Assembly (NCBI GenBank): GCA_900470775.1
Contig: UCBZ01000004.1
Span: forward strand, 1-64,000
Reading direction: 5' to 3'
DNA from: Hyphomicrobiales bacterium
GTDB lineage: Bacteria > Pseudomonadota > Alphaproteobacteria > Rhizobiales > Beijerinckiaceae
Length of the DNA stretch: 64,000 bases
The position numbers and the translations under genes are program-made. Positions 1 through 7,308 of this stretch are shown piece by piece; within the stretch, counting starts at the first letter, position 1, and each line of letters opens with the position of its first letter. Under the pieces are notes generated by a model. It was given only the letters and a program-made list of their open reading frames with translations, did no database searches and was not told the origin of the DNA.

Positions 1-433
1 TGCAGTCGTCCACGATGGCCAGGATCCGGAAGCGGCGGCCGTCCGTGAACTGGTCGGAGACGAAGTCGAGTGACCAGCGCTCGTTCGGCCCGAGGGGCAC
101 CAGCATCGGCGCTCTTGTGCCGATGGCTCGTTTACGGCCGCCGCGCCGGCGCACGGCCAGCTTTTCCTCGCGATAGAGCCTGAAGAGCCGCTTGTGGTTC
201 ACGACATGGCCTTCGCGTTTGAGCAGGACATGCAGGCGCCGATAGCCGAAGCGCCGCCGCTCCCGGGCGATCTCGATCATCCGTTCGCGTAGAGCGCGAT
301 CGTCTGGGCGCCCGGATTGGTATCGGACGGTCATGCGGCAGCAGCCGATGGCTTTACACGCCCGCCGTTCGCTCATCGCGTGATGCTCCACGAGATGCGC
401 GACGGCCTTCCGCTCGGCAGCGGGCGTCACCAT
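1..433 (-). CDS. IS3-family transposase OrfB (integrase core), truncated by window edge
   Basis: The frame starts with ATG at 433 and stays open to the window edge, giving about 144 residues. It begins MVTPAAERKAVAHLVEHH, continues through the IS3-type helix-turn-helix region (RACKAIGCCRMTVRYQ) and the FGYRRLHVLL block, and reaches WSLDFVSDQFTDG near its end. That last block holds the first Asp of the DDE catalytic triad; the rest of the catalytic core is outside the window. The start codon overlaps the orfA stop in an ATGGTGA arrangement, and an A-AAG tetramer lies just upstream in the orfA frame. OrfAB could therefore arise by -1 frameshifting, as is known for IS3 elements, or OrfB by translational coupling. 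Whether the element is active cannot be judged from this fragment. Confidence 0.88.
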   Translation of the reverse strand, partial: MVTPAAERKAVAHLVEHHAMSERRACKAIGCCRMTVRYQSGRPDDRALRERMIEIARERRRFGYRRLHVLLKREGHVVNHKRLFRLYREEKLAVRRRGGRKRAIGTRAPMLVPLGPNERWSLDFVSDQFTDGRRFRILAIVDDC

Positions 434-693
434 TTCTTTCCCAGCAGATCCTTCAGGGCGACGTTGTCGAGCATCGCATCGGCCAGCATGCGCTTCGGCT
501 TGGCGTTCTCATCCTCGAGCGTCCGGAGGCGCCTTGCCTCAGACACGTCCATTCCGCCGAACTTCGCCTTCCACTTGTAGATGCTGGCGTCGCTCACACC
601 GTGCTTGCGGCACAGATCGGCGACCGAGACCCCGGACTCCTGTTCCTTCAAGATCGCGATGATCTGCTCTTCCGAGAAGCGGCTGCGCTTCAT
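427..693 (-). CDS. IS3-family transposase OrfA (helix-turn-helix)
   Basis: This 88-residue protein begins MKRSRFSEEQIIAILKEQE, the usual start of IS407-type OrfA proteins. It contains a helix-turn-helix (VADLCRKHGVSDASIYKWK) followed by a leucine-rich segment (RRLRTLEDENAKPKRMLADA) that in this family mediates multimerisation. It ends LLGKKW. An upstream in-frame ATG at 729 would add 12 residues; 693 is preferred because it gives the family's conserved N-terminus. The protein binds the IS ends and, with OrfB, forms the transposase. Confidence 0.88.
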   Translation of the reverse strand: MKRSRFSEEQIIAILKEQESGVSVADLCRKHGVSDASIYKWKAKFGGMDVSEARRLRTLEDENAKPKRMLADAMLDNVALKDLLGKKW

Positions 694-757
694 GCTCTGG
701 TCCTCGCAATGGGCCAGAACGAACTTCAAACTGGATTAAGACCGAGGGGCAACGTCA

Positions 758-1035
758 AGCGCGACAACGCTTCGCGTGGTGCGGGTCAGCAGCCGCCCCT
801 CATGCACTCCTCCAGTCCATGCACGGCGTTCAACAGCCCGTAGCTGCCAATCCAGGCGCGAGACCGGATTGATGAGCAGGCCTCATAACCCCAATCTACC
901 CTGCTTCTGGAACGCTTCCAAACTCTGAGCCGTTTGGAAAGCAGCCAGCCGCGCCGTGCGGCCTCGCACCGGCGTCTCCATGGGATGCCCGGTCAAGGCG
1001 AGGTCTCTGCGAGCAGCGTCAATTCCGGAGCGAGC
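758..1035. other. Intergenic stretch between IS end and paoA
   Basis: No gene is supported in these 278 bases. An open minus-strand frame ending near 799 (last residues LNAVHGLEECMRGGC) has no recognisable family and may be a remnant left by the IS insertion. A Shine-Dalgarno-like GGAG sits just before the paoA start at 1036. No clear sigma-70 promoter was recognised, so paoA may be read from a promoter in this gap or from the IS. Confidence 0.4.
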
Positions 1036-1671
1036 ATGCATTTTCCCAGCGATCTGGCGGCGACACGCCGCGACCTCCTGATCGGCACCGCAGCTGCGGT
1101 CGCGACGACCTCGTCGTCTTCGCGGCTGGCGGCCCAAGCCCCGGCCGATATCGGCCCCGTCATCGCGCCTGTCTCATTCGAGGTGAACGGCGCGCAACGC
1201 GAGTTCAGTCTCGATGCACGCACGACGCTGCTCGATGCGCTGCGCGAACACCTCCACCTGAACGGCACCAAGAAGGGCTGCGACCACGGCCAATGCGGCG
1301 CCTGCACGGTCCTCGTCGATGGCCGGCGGATCAATTCCTGCCTGACGCTTGCCGTCATGCATCAGGGCCAGCGCGTCACCACGATCGAGGGCCTCGGCAC
1401 GCCGGACAACCTGCATCCAATGCAAGCCGCCTTCGTCAAGCATGACGGCTTCCAGTGCGGATACTGCACGCCGGGCCAGATCTGTTCGGCTGTCGGCGTT
1501 CTCGACGAGATCAAGGCCGGTGTCCCCAGCCATGTCAGCGCGGACCTGACTGCCACCCCCGAGGGATCGGAAGCCGAAATCCGGGAGCGCATGAGCGGCA
1601 ACATCTGCCGCTGCGGAGCTTACTCCAACATCGTCGATGCCATCACCGACGTCTCCGGGAGGAAGGCATGA
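1036..1671 (+). CDS. paoA: Periplasmic aldehyde oxidoreductase, [2Fe-2S] subunit PaoA
   Basis: This is the iron-sulfur subunit of a PaoABC (YagTSR)-type molybdenum aldehyde oxidoreductase, which oxidises aromatic and other aldehydes in the periplasm. The 211-residue protein starts with a twin-arginine signal (TRRDLLIG, arginines 11-12), as in E. coli PaoA. It then has the plant-type [2Fe-2S] motif (CDHGQCGAC plus a later Cys) and the second cluster motif (CGYCTPGQ and CRCGAY) of the xanthine oxidase family. The start at 1036 is chosen for its GGAG ribosome site and for placing the Tat motif near the N-terminus; longer in-frame starts exist upstream. Its stop overlaps the paoB start (ATGA), so the subunits are probably translationally coupled. 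Confidence 0.92.
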   Translation: MHFPSDLAATRRDLLIGTAAAVATTSSSSRLAAQAPADIGPVIAPVSFEVNGAQREFSLDARTTLLDALREHLHLNGTKKGCDHGQCGACTVLVDGRRINSCLTLAVMHQGQRVTTIEGLGTPDNLHPMQAAFVKHDGFQCGYCTPGQICSAVGVLDEIKAGVPSHVSADLTATPEGSEAEIRERMSGNICRCGAYSNIVDAITDVSGRKA

Positions 1672-2618
1672 AGTCCTTCACATACGAACGGGCCAGTACG
1701 CCGGCCGAGGCCGCCTCGGCGGCCGCGCGCAACACAGGCACCCGCTTCATCGCGGGCGGGACCAACCTGCTCGACCTGATGAAGCTGGAGATCGAGACGC
1801 CGCGGCATCTGATCGACGTCAACAGCCTCGCCCTCGATACGATCGAGCCGTTGCCGGACGGCGGCCTGCGGATCGGCGCCCTGGTGCGCAACACCGACCT
1901 CGCCGCCGATGCCCGCATCCGACGCGATTACGGGGTTCTGTCGCGGGCTTTGCTGGCCGGCGCCTCGGGCCAGTTGCGCAACAAGGCGACGACGGCGGGC
2001 AATCTGCTCCAGCGCACGCGCTGCCCATATTTCTACGACACCAACCAGCCCTGCAACAAGCGCCAGCCCGGCAGCGGCTGCTCGGCGCTTGGCGGATTCA
2101 GCCGATCCCTGGCCATCGTCGGGGCGAGCGATGCCTGCATCGCCACTCATCCCAGCGACATGGCGGTGGCGATGCGGGTGCTCGATGCGCAGGTCGAGAC
2201 GGTGAGGCCCGATGGCACGACGCGGCGTCTGCCGATCGCGCAGTTCTATCGGGCGCCAGGCGACACGCCCCAGCTCGAAACGGCGCTCGCTCCCGGTGAG
2301 CTGATCACGGCTGTCACGCTGCCCAAGCCGGTCGGCGGCATGCATGTCTATCGCAAGGTGCGCGACCGCGCCTCCTACGCCTTCGCGCTGATCTCCGTCG
2401 GCGCGATCGTGCAGCGCGACGGCAGCGGCCGTGTGGCGCTTGGCGGCGTCGCCCACAAGCCCTGGCGCATCGAGGCCGCCGAGGCGCAGCTGCCGAAAGG
2501 CGCCAGGGCCGTGACGGAGCGCCTGCTGGCGAATGCCAAGACCACCGACGATAACGCATTCAAGCTCCCGCTGGTCGAGCGCACGCTCGCCGCCGTGCTT
2601 GTCGAAGCGAGGGCCTGA
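1668..2618 (+). CDS. paoB: Aldehyde oxidoreductase FAD-binding subunit PaoB
   Basis: This 316-residue protein matches the FAD-binding medium subunit (CODH-type flavoprotein) of PaoABC. The FAD pyrophosphate-binding segment [13 protein letters not shown] is near residue 30. The Cys-rich insert around residues 119-138 ([20 protein letters not shown]) corresponds to the [4Fe-4S] ligands that distinguish PaoB from most xanthine-oxidase medium subunits. It passes electrons from the PaoC molybdenum site and PaoA clusters to FAD. The start at 1668 overlaps the paoA stop by 4 bases and is preceded by GGGAGGAAGG, a strong ribosome site. A C-terminal CODH flavoprotein domain follows. Confidence 0.92.
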   Translation: MKSFTYERASTPAEAASAAARNTGTRFIAGGTNLLDLMKLEIETPRHLIDVNSLALDTIEPLPDGGLRIGALVRNTDLAADARIRRDYGVLSRALLAGASGQLRNKATTAGNLLQRTRCPYFYDTNQPCNKRQPGSGCSALGGFSRSLAIVGASDACIATHPSDMAVAMRVLDAQVETVRPDGTTRRLPIAQFYRAPGDTPQLETALAPGELITAVTLPKPVGGMHVYRKVRDRASYAFALISVGAIVQRDGSGRVALGGVAHKPWRIEAAEAQLPKGARAVTERLLANAKTTDDNAFKLPLVERTLAAVLVEARA

Positions 2619-2622
2619 AGCC

Positions 2623-4830
2623 ATGAAGTTCGACACACCCGCCACCACCAACCCGATCGACCAGCTCAAGGTCATCGGCCAGCCGCTCGACCGCATCGAT
2701 GGCCCGCGCAAGGTTACGGGCACGGCTCGCTATGCCTATGAGCAGCACGATGTCGCGCCCAACCAAGCCTATGGCCATGTCGTCGGCTCGGCCATCGCCA
2801 AGGGAAAGATCGTCTCGATGGACCTCGCCGCCGCGCGGCGGGCTCCGGGCGTGCTGACGATCGTTACGGCGCAGAGCGCCGGCAAGCTCGGCAAGGGCAA
2901 GTACAACACCGCCAGGCTGCTCGGCGGCCCGGATATCGAGCATTACCATCAGGCGGTTGCGCTCGTGGTGGCGGAGACCTTCGAGCAGGCCCGGGCGGCA
3001 GCCCAACTGGTCAAGGTGCGCTACGCCGAGGCCAGGGGTGCGTTCGATCTGGCAGCCGTCAAGGATCGTGCCCCGGACGCAAAGCCCGAAGGAGAGAGCC
3101 CGACCCAGACCGCCGTCGGCGACTTCGCAGGTGCTTTTGCCACGGCCCCGGTCAAGCTCGACCAAAGCTATTCGACGCCCGATCAGGCTCACGCGATGAT
3201 GGAGCCGCATGCCTCGATCGCAGCCTGGGACGGCGACAAGCTGACGCTGTGGACCTCCAACCAGATGATCGCCTGGAGCGTCGGCGACATGGCGAAGACG
3301 CTGGGCATCCCCAAGGAGAATGTCCGGCTGGTCTCGCCCTTCATCGGCGGCGGCTTCGGCGGAAAGCTCTTCATCCGGGCCGATGCGCTGCTGGCGGCAC
3401 TTGGTGCGCGCGCGGCAGGGCGGCCTGTGAAGGTCGCGCTGACTCGGCCGATGATGTTCAACAACACCACGCACCGTCCCGCGACGATCCAGCGTATCCG
3501 CATCGGCGCGACGCCTGACGGCAAGATCACCGCCATAGGTCATGAAAGCTGGTCCGGAGATCTGAAAGGCGGCGGCCCGGAGCTCGCGACGCAGCAGACG
3601 CGCCTGCTTTATGCCGGCGCCAACCGGATGACGTCGCTGAAGCTCGCCGTCCTCGACCTGCCGGAGGGCAACGCCATGCGCGCACCGGGCGAGGCGCCCG
3701 GGCTGATGGCGCTCGAAATCGCCATGGACGAGATGGCGGAGAAGCTCGGCCTGGATCCGGTCGAATTCCGCATCCGCAACGATACCCAGGTCGATCCTGA
3801 AAAGCCGCAGCGGCCGTTCTCGCAGCGGCGCCTCGTGGAGTGCCTGCGCATCGGGGCCGAGCGCTTCGGATGGGAGAAGCGGTCGGCAACGCCGGCGAGC
3901 GTCCGCGACGGCAAATGGCTCGTCGGTCTCGGCGTCGCGTCGGCATTCAGGAACAATCTGGTCATGAAGTCGGGCGCGCGTGCCACTCTTGGCCGCAATG
4001 GTATCGTCACGGTCCAGTCCGACATGACGGATATCGGAACCGGCACCTACACCATCATCGCGCAGACGGCAGCCGAGATGATGGGCCTGGCCATCGACAA
4101 GGTGAAGGTCGAACTCGGCGATTCGAGCTTTCCTGTTTCAGCGGGCTCGGGCGGGCAGTGGGGCGCCAATTCGGCAACCTCCGGCGTTTACGCCGCCTGC
4201 GTGAAATTGCGCGACGCGGTGGTCCAGAAGCTCGGCTTCAATTCAGGGGATGCGGTCTTCGAGGGTGGCGCCGTGAAGTCCGGCAACCGTTCCGTTCCGC
4301 TGGCCGTCGCCGCGCGCGAAGGCGACATCGTTGGGGAGGACACGATCGAGTTCGGCAATCTCGACGAGACGCATCAGCAATCGACCTTCGGCGGCCATTT
4401 CGTCGAGGTCGGCGTCGAAGCCGCGACCGGCGAGGTACGGCTTCGGCGCATGCTTGCGGTCTGTGCGGCCGGTCGCATCCTGAACCCCAAATCCGCGCGC
4501 AGCCAGGTCATCGGCGCGATGACGATGGGCGCAGGCGCAGCGTTGATGGAAGACCTCGTCATCGACAAGCGACGCGGCTTCTTCGTCAACCACGACCTCG
4601 CCGGCTATGAGGTTCCTGTCCACGCCGACATCCCCCACCAGGACGTCGTCTTCCTCGACGAGACCGACCCGATGTCCTCGCCGATGAAGGCGAAGGGCGT
4701 CGGCGAGCTCGGCATCTGCGGGGTGGGAGCGGCCGTCGCCAACGCGATCTACAACGCGACGGGCGTCCGCGTGCGCCACTATCCGATCACCCTCGACAAG
4801 CTTCTCGATCGATTGCCATCAGTCAGTTGA
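2623..4830 (+). CDS. paoC: Aldehyde oxidoreductase molybdenum cofactor subunit PaoC
   Basis: This is the 735-residue catalytic subunit that carries the molybdenum cofactor (cytosine dinucleotide form in E. coli). It resembles E. coli PaoC over its whole length, from MKFDTPATTNPIDQLKV to the C-terminal ITLDKLLDRLP. Visible family motifs include the glycine loop SPFIGGGFGGK, GSGGQWGANSATSGVYAAC, and AKGVGELGICG, whose Glu (about residue 695) is the expected catalytic base. It starts 4 bases after paoB. PaoC has no Tat signal of its own and would be exported folded with PaoA. A paoD-type maturation gene (XdhC family) does not follow; the next gene converges and overlaps this one by 12 bases, so the maturation factor must be encoded elsewhere. 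Confidence 0.93.
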   Translation: MKFDTPATTNPIDQLKVIGQPLDRIDGPRKVTGTARYAYEQHDVAPNQAYGHVVGSAIAKGKIVSMDLAAARRAPGVLTIVTAQSAGKLGKGKYNTARLLGGPDIEHYHQAVALVVAETFEQARAAAQLVKVRYAEARGAFDLAAVKDRAPDAKPEGESPTQTAVGDFAGAFATAPVKLDQSYSTPDQAHAMMEPHASIAAWDGDKLTLWTSNQMIAWSVGDMAKTLGIPKENVRLVSPFIGGGFGGKLFIRADALLAALGARAAGRPVKVALTRPMMFNNTTHRPATIQRIRIGATPDGKITAIGHESWSGDLKGGGPELATQQTRLLYAGANRMTSLKLAVLDLPEGNAMRAPGEAPGLMALEIAMDEMAEKLGLDPVEFRIRNDTQVDPEKPQRPFSQRRLVECLRIGAERFGWEKRSATPASVRDGKWLVGLGVASAFRNNLVMKSGARATLGRNGIVTVQSDMTDIGTGTYTIIAQTAAEMMGLAIDKVKVELGDSSFPVSAGSGGQWGANSATSGVYAACVKLRDAVVQKLGFNSGDAVFEGGAVKSGNRSVPLAVAAREGDIVGEDTIEFGNLDETHQQSTFGGHFVEVGVEAATGEVRLRRMLAVCAAGRILNPKSARSQVIGAMTMGAGAALMEDLVIDKRRGFFVNHDLAGYEVPVHADIPHQDVVFLDETDPMSSPMKAKGVGELGICGVGAAVANAIYNATGVRVRHYPITLDKLLDRLPSVS

Positions 4831-6096
4831 GGGGGAATGCGCAGGTCGCCAGACGGCTTGCCCGGTTACTCTGCTCTCGATGAATTTCACCGCGGCAGTG
4901 ACCCCGTCTTCCTGTCGGATCGCGACGCCAAGCGCAGCCGCCCGGTGACGCATCTGCTGGTCGTCCATTGCCGCAATCGCCGCTGCAAGGCTTTCGCTCG
5001 ACAGAGTTTTTCGGTTGAGAGCATGAGGGCCTACGCCCAGCTCCGCGATACGCCTTCCCCAGAACGGCTGGTCGCCGAAGAAGGGACAGATGGCCGTGGG
5101 TTTGCCTGCGCGGAGAGACGCCGCCGTGGTGCCGGCGCCACCATGATGCACGGTCGCTGCAACCCGGGGAAACAACCTGTCATGCGGCGCTCCGGCGATC
5201 ATGTGGACGTTGCCAGGTACGTGTTGCGCCTCCAGTGCCCCGCCACCGGTTGCCAGCAAACCGCGCTTGCCGGTTCTTGCGAGAGCCTCGATGACGATCG
5301 TGGTCATTGCCCGGGGATCAAGCCCCGGCATGCTGCCGAAGCCGACATAGATCGGTGGCTCGCCGGCGTCGAGGAATGCCGTCAACGCGTCTGACGGTCG
5401 CCATTCCTGGCTGTCGAGGAACCAGTAGCCGCTGACCAGCACATTGTCGCCCCAATCGGGCGGAACCGGCACGACATGCGGGCTATAGGCATAGAGCGTG
5501 CCCAAGGACAGGCCAGCGCCAGAGCGGCGGCCCGCGAGCCCCAGCGATGCTTCCCGCCAGTCGCGGATCTGCTTGCCGAACAGAAAATCCGCCCCCTTGA
5601 TCGCCAGCGCATGGCTGGCGCGGTTCAGCGGACCCAGGGACGCAAACGGAAGCATGGGGCTGGGAAAGGCCGAGGTTGGCGTGAAGCCCGGTAGCGGCGA
5701 TGCGAGGATGTGCGGACATGCGAGAGCTTCGGCGATGTGTGGCGCCGCAATCGACTTGGGGTGGTGGACGATCACATCGGGGCGGAAAGCCTTGACGGCC
5801 GCCCACTCGTCATCCAGCAGGCGCCGCATCAACGGACGCACATGCTTCAAGAGTTTGAATCCGGCGCTGAAGCCTCGACCGCCAGCAATCGCAGCCTTGC
5901 CTTCCGGCGTGTCCATCAGGGCGAGGAACTCTCCCGGAAGCGCCGCGAAGGCGATGCCATGTTCACGAACCATGGCATCGAACTGAACAGGTCCTGCGAT
6001 CTGCACCGCGTGCCCGCGCTCGATCAACCCCAATGCAAGAGCGATATAGGGCTGTACGTCGCCTCTGGTGCCGAGCGTTTCAATGGCGATGCGCAC
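4819..6096 (-). CDS. GT1-family glycosyltransferase (UDP-sugar:lipid/sterol type)
   Basis: This 425-residue protein has the two-domain GT-B layout of the GT1/UGT family. The N-terminal block RIAIETLGTRGDVQPY is typical of bacterial and fungal sterol or macrolide glucosyltransferases. The C-terminal donor-binding segment includes YVGFGSMPG, VHHGGAGTT and FGDQPFWG. The GTG start at 6096 is chosen because AGAGGAAA lies at ribosome-site distance and the family N-terminus begins here; an ATG at 6156 would add an unlike sequence. It lies 34 bases after the EIIA gene on the same strand, so some kdp transcription may reach it, although a small hairpin intervenes. Its end overlaps the convergent paoC end by 12 bases. 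The acceptor (hopanoid, lipid or other small molecule) cannot be told from sequence. Confidence 0.8.
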   Translation of the reverse strand: MRIAIETLGTRGDVQPYIALALGLIERGHAVQIAGPVQFDAMVREHGIAFAALPGEFLALMDTPEGKAAIAGGRGFSAGFKLLKHVRPLMRRLLDDEWAAVKAFRPDVIVHHPKSIAAPHIAEALACPHILASPLPGFTPTSAFPSPMLPFASLGPLNRASHALAIKGADFLFGKQIRDWREASLGLAGRRSGAGLSLGTLYAYSPHVVPVPPDWGDNVLVSGYWFLDSQEWRPSDALTAFLDAGEPPIYVGFGSMPGLDPRAMTTIVIEALARTGKRGLLATGGGALEAQHVPGNVHMIAGAPHDRLFPRVAATVHHGGAGTTAASLRAGKPTAICPFFGDQPFWGRRIAELGVGPHALNRKTLSSESLAAAIAAMDDQQMRHRAAALGVAIRQEDGVTAAVKFIESRVTGQAVWRPAHSPSTD

Positions 6097-6121
6097 CCGG
6101 TTTCCTCTTTTCGTGCCGATC

Positions 6122-6140
6122 AAAAACGCTCTAGCGTTCG
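6122..6140 (-). terminator. Weak hairpin with T-run at the EIIA stop codon
   Basis: On the minus strand AACGC and GCGTT flank a 4-base loop and are followed by a run of Ts. The stem is only 5 bp and overlaps the stop codon of the EIIA gene, so it may be a partial terminator between the kdp operon and the glycosyltransferase gene. Confidence 0.35.
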
Positions 6141-6622
6141 CTAACCAGGGCCTCATGAAGCTGGCTTGGCGAGTTCGCGGCCCTGATGCTCTGCAGAACG
6201 TCTTGCGAGCGCAACCGCCGGGCCAGGCAGGCGAGGACGTTGATGTGCTCCTTCTGCGCCTCGGCCGGCGTGAGCAGGACGAGGACGATATCGACCGGCA
6301 GTCCGTCGATCGCGTCGTAGTCGATCGGCTTGCTCAGGCGGGCCAGCCAGCCGACCGGCCTGACCAATCCCGGCACAGGCGCATGCGGAATCGCGACGCC
6401 GTCGCCCACGCCGGTCGAGCCCAGGCTTTCGCGCCGCAGCAGGGCATCGCGAATGACCTCGGGGGGAATGCCGAGCGCGGCGCCGGCCTGCTTCGCGATC
6501 GTCTCGATGACTTTCGCCTTGGAGGGCGCGGCAAGGCCCAGAATGACATTTGCGGGACCGATGAAATCCGACGCCTTCATAGCTGTACTCACTGTGGGTG
6601 GCTTGCTGACGGGATCGTTCAT
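6131..6622 (-). CDS. PTS EIIA-type (PtsN/EIIA-Fru-Ntr) regulator in the kdp operon
   Basis: This 163-residue protein is a single EIIA domain of the fructose/nitrogen-PTS class. The phosphorylatable His is visible in GVGDGVAIPHAPVPG (His80), followed by a typical EIIA core (DIVLVLLTPAEAQKEHINVLACLARRL). There is no EIIB or EIIC partner, so a regulatory rather than sugar-transport role is expected. Its ATG overlaps the kdpE stop (ATGA), which makes it the last gene of the Kdp operon. In E. coli the unphosphorylated PtsN protein binds and stimulates KdpD, so an operon-encoded EIIA is a natural candidate to tune KdpD/KdpE or the Kdp pump. That role is inferred. Canonical alphaproteobacterial ptsN usually sits near rpoN, so this may be a second paralogue. 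A shorter start at Met15 is possible. Confidence 0.85.
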   Translation of the reverse strand: MNDPVSKPPTVSTAMKASDFIGPANVILGLAAPSKAKVIETIAKQAGAALGIPPEVIRDALLRRESLGSTGVGDGVAIPHAPVPGLVRPVGWLARLSKPIDYDAIDGLPVDIVLVLLTPAEAQKEHINVLACLARRLRSQDVLQSIRAANSPSQLHEALVSER

Positions 6623-7308
6623 TCGATCTCGCGGAGCCGGTAGCCCACCCCTGTTTCGGTGGTGATGTATTGCGGCTGGTCGGGCGTCCGTTCGAGCTTC
6701 TGGCGGAGCTGGCGAACATAGACGCGCAGATACTGGACGTCGGTCGATCCGCCCCAGACCTGGTTCAGCAGATACTGATGGGTCAGGACCTTGCCGGCGT
6801 GCTGCACGAGCAGGCGCAGGATGTCGTATTCCTTCGGCGACAGCTTGATCTCCTTCTCGGCGAGCCTGACGATCCGCTTGACCAGATCGACCGAGAGCTC
6901 GCCCGTCTGGAACACCGGCTTCTCGCCCTGCTGCTGCAGCTTGTGGCGAAGCGCGACGCGGATGCGTGCGACCAGCTCCTTCATGCCGAAGGGCTTCGTC
7001 ACATAGTCATCGGCGCCGAGCTCAAGCGCCTTGACGATACCCGCCTCATCGGTGCGGCTCGACAGGATCAGGATCGGCAGATCGACCAGCTCGTCGCGCC
7101 ATCGGCGCAGCAGCTCATGACCGGGCATGTCGGGTAGGCCGAGATCAAGCAGGATCAAATCCGGCCGGTCGAGCCTGACGTGCTCGATCGCGTCTTTCGC
7201 ATTGCCGGCCTCGCTGATCGCATAGCCTTCGGTTCCGAGGCCGACGCGGAGCAGGCGCCGGATCGGCGGCTCGTCATCGACGATCAGGACCTTCACCGTC
7301 GAACTCAT
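6619..7308 (-). CDS. kdpE: Kdp two-component response regulator KdpE
   Basis: This 229-residue OmpR/PhoB-type regulator has a receiver domain with the phospho-acceptor Asp55 in LILLDLGLPDMPG. The acidic pocket is DDE at 11-13 and the conserved Lys is in DDYVTKPFG. A winged-helix output domain follows (LSPKEYDILRLLVQHAGKVL, then YLRVYVRQLRQKLE). Phosphorylated by KdpD, it would activate the kdp promoter when potassium is scarce. Its start overlaps the kdpD stop and its stop overlaps the EIIA start, both as ATGA, so kdpD, kdpE and the EIIA gene form a tightly coupled block. Confidence 0.96.
   Translation of the reverse strand: MSSTVKVLIVDDEPPIRRLLRVGLGTEGYAISEAGNAKDAIEHVRLDRPDLILLDLGLPDMPGHELLRRWRDELVDLPILILSSRTDEAGIVKALELGADDYVTKPFGMKELVARIRVALRHKLQQQGEKPVFQTGELSVDLVKRIVRLAEKEIKLSPKEYDILRLLVQHAGKVLTHQYLLNQVWGGSTDVQYLRVYVRQLRQKLERTPDQPQYITTETGVGYRLREIE

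Larger units (their letters stand above)
1..757 (-). mobile_element. IS3-family insertion sequence (IS407-like), partial
   Basis: Two overlapping minus-strand frames encode an IS3-type OrfA and the first part of OrfB. Upstream of orfA, read on the minus strand, the sequence TGACGTTGCCCC begins at 757. IS3-family ends start with TGA, so 757 is a plausible outer end of the element. The other end lies beyond position 1, so neither the paired inverted repeat nor a target duplication can be checked here. Confidence 0.8.

Noticed and set aside
758..1000. Minus-strand frame ending LNAVHGLEECMRGGC near 799
   Set aside because: No recognisable family and no start or ribosome site; may be a gene remnant but not enough support to call a pseudogene.
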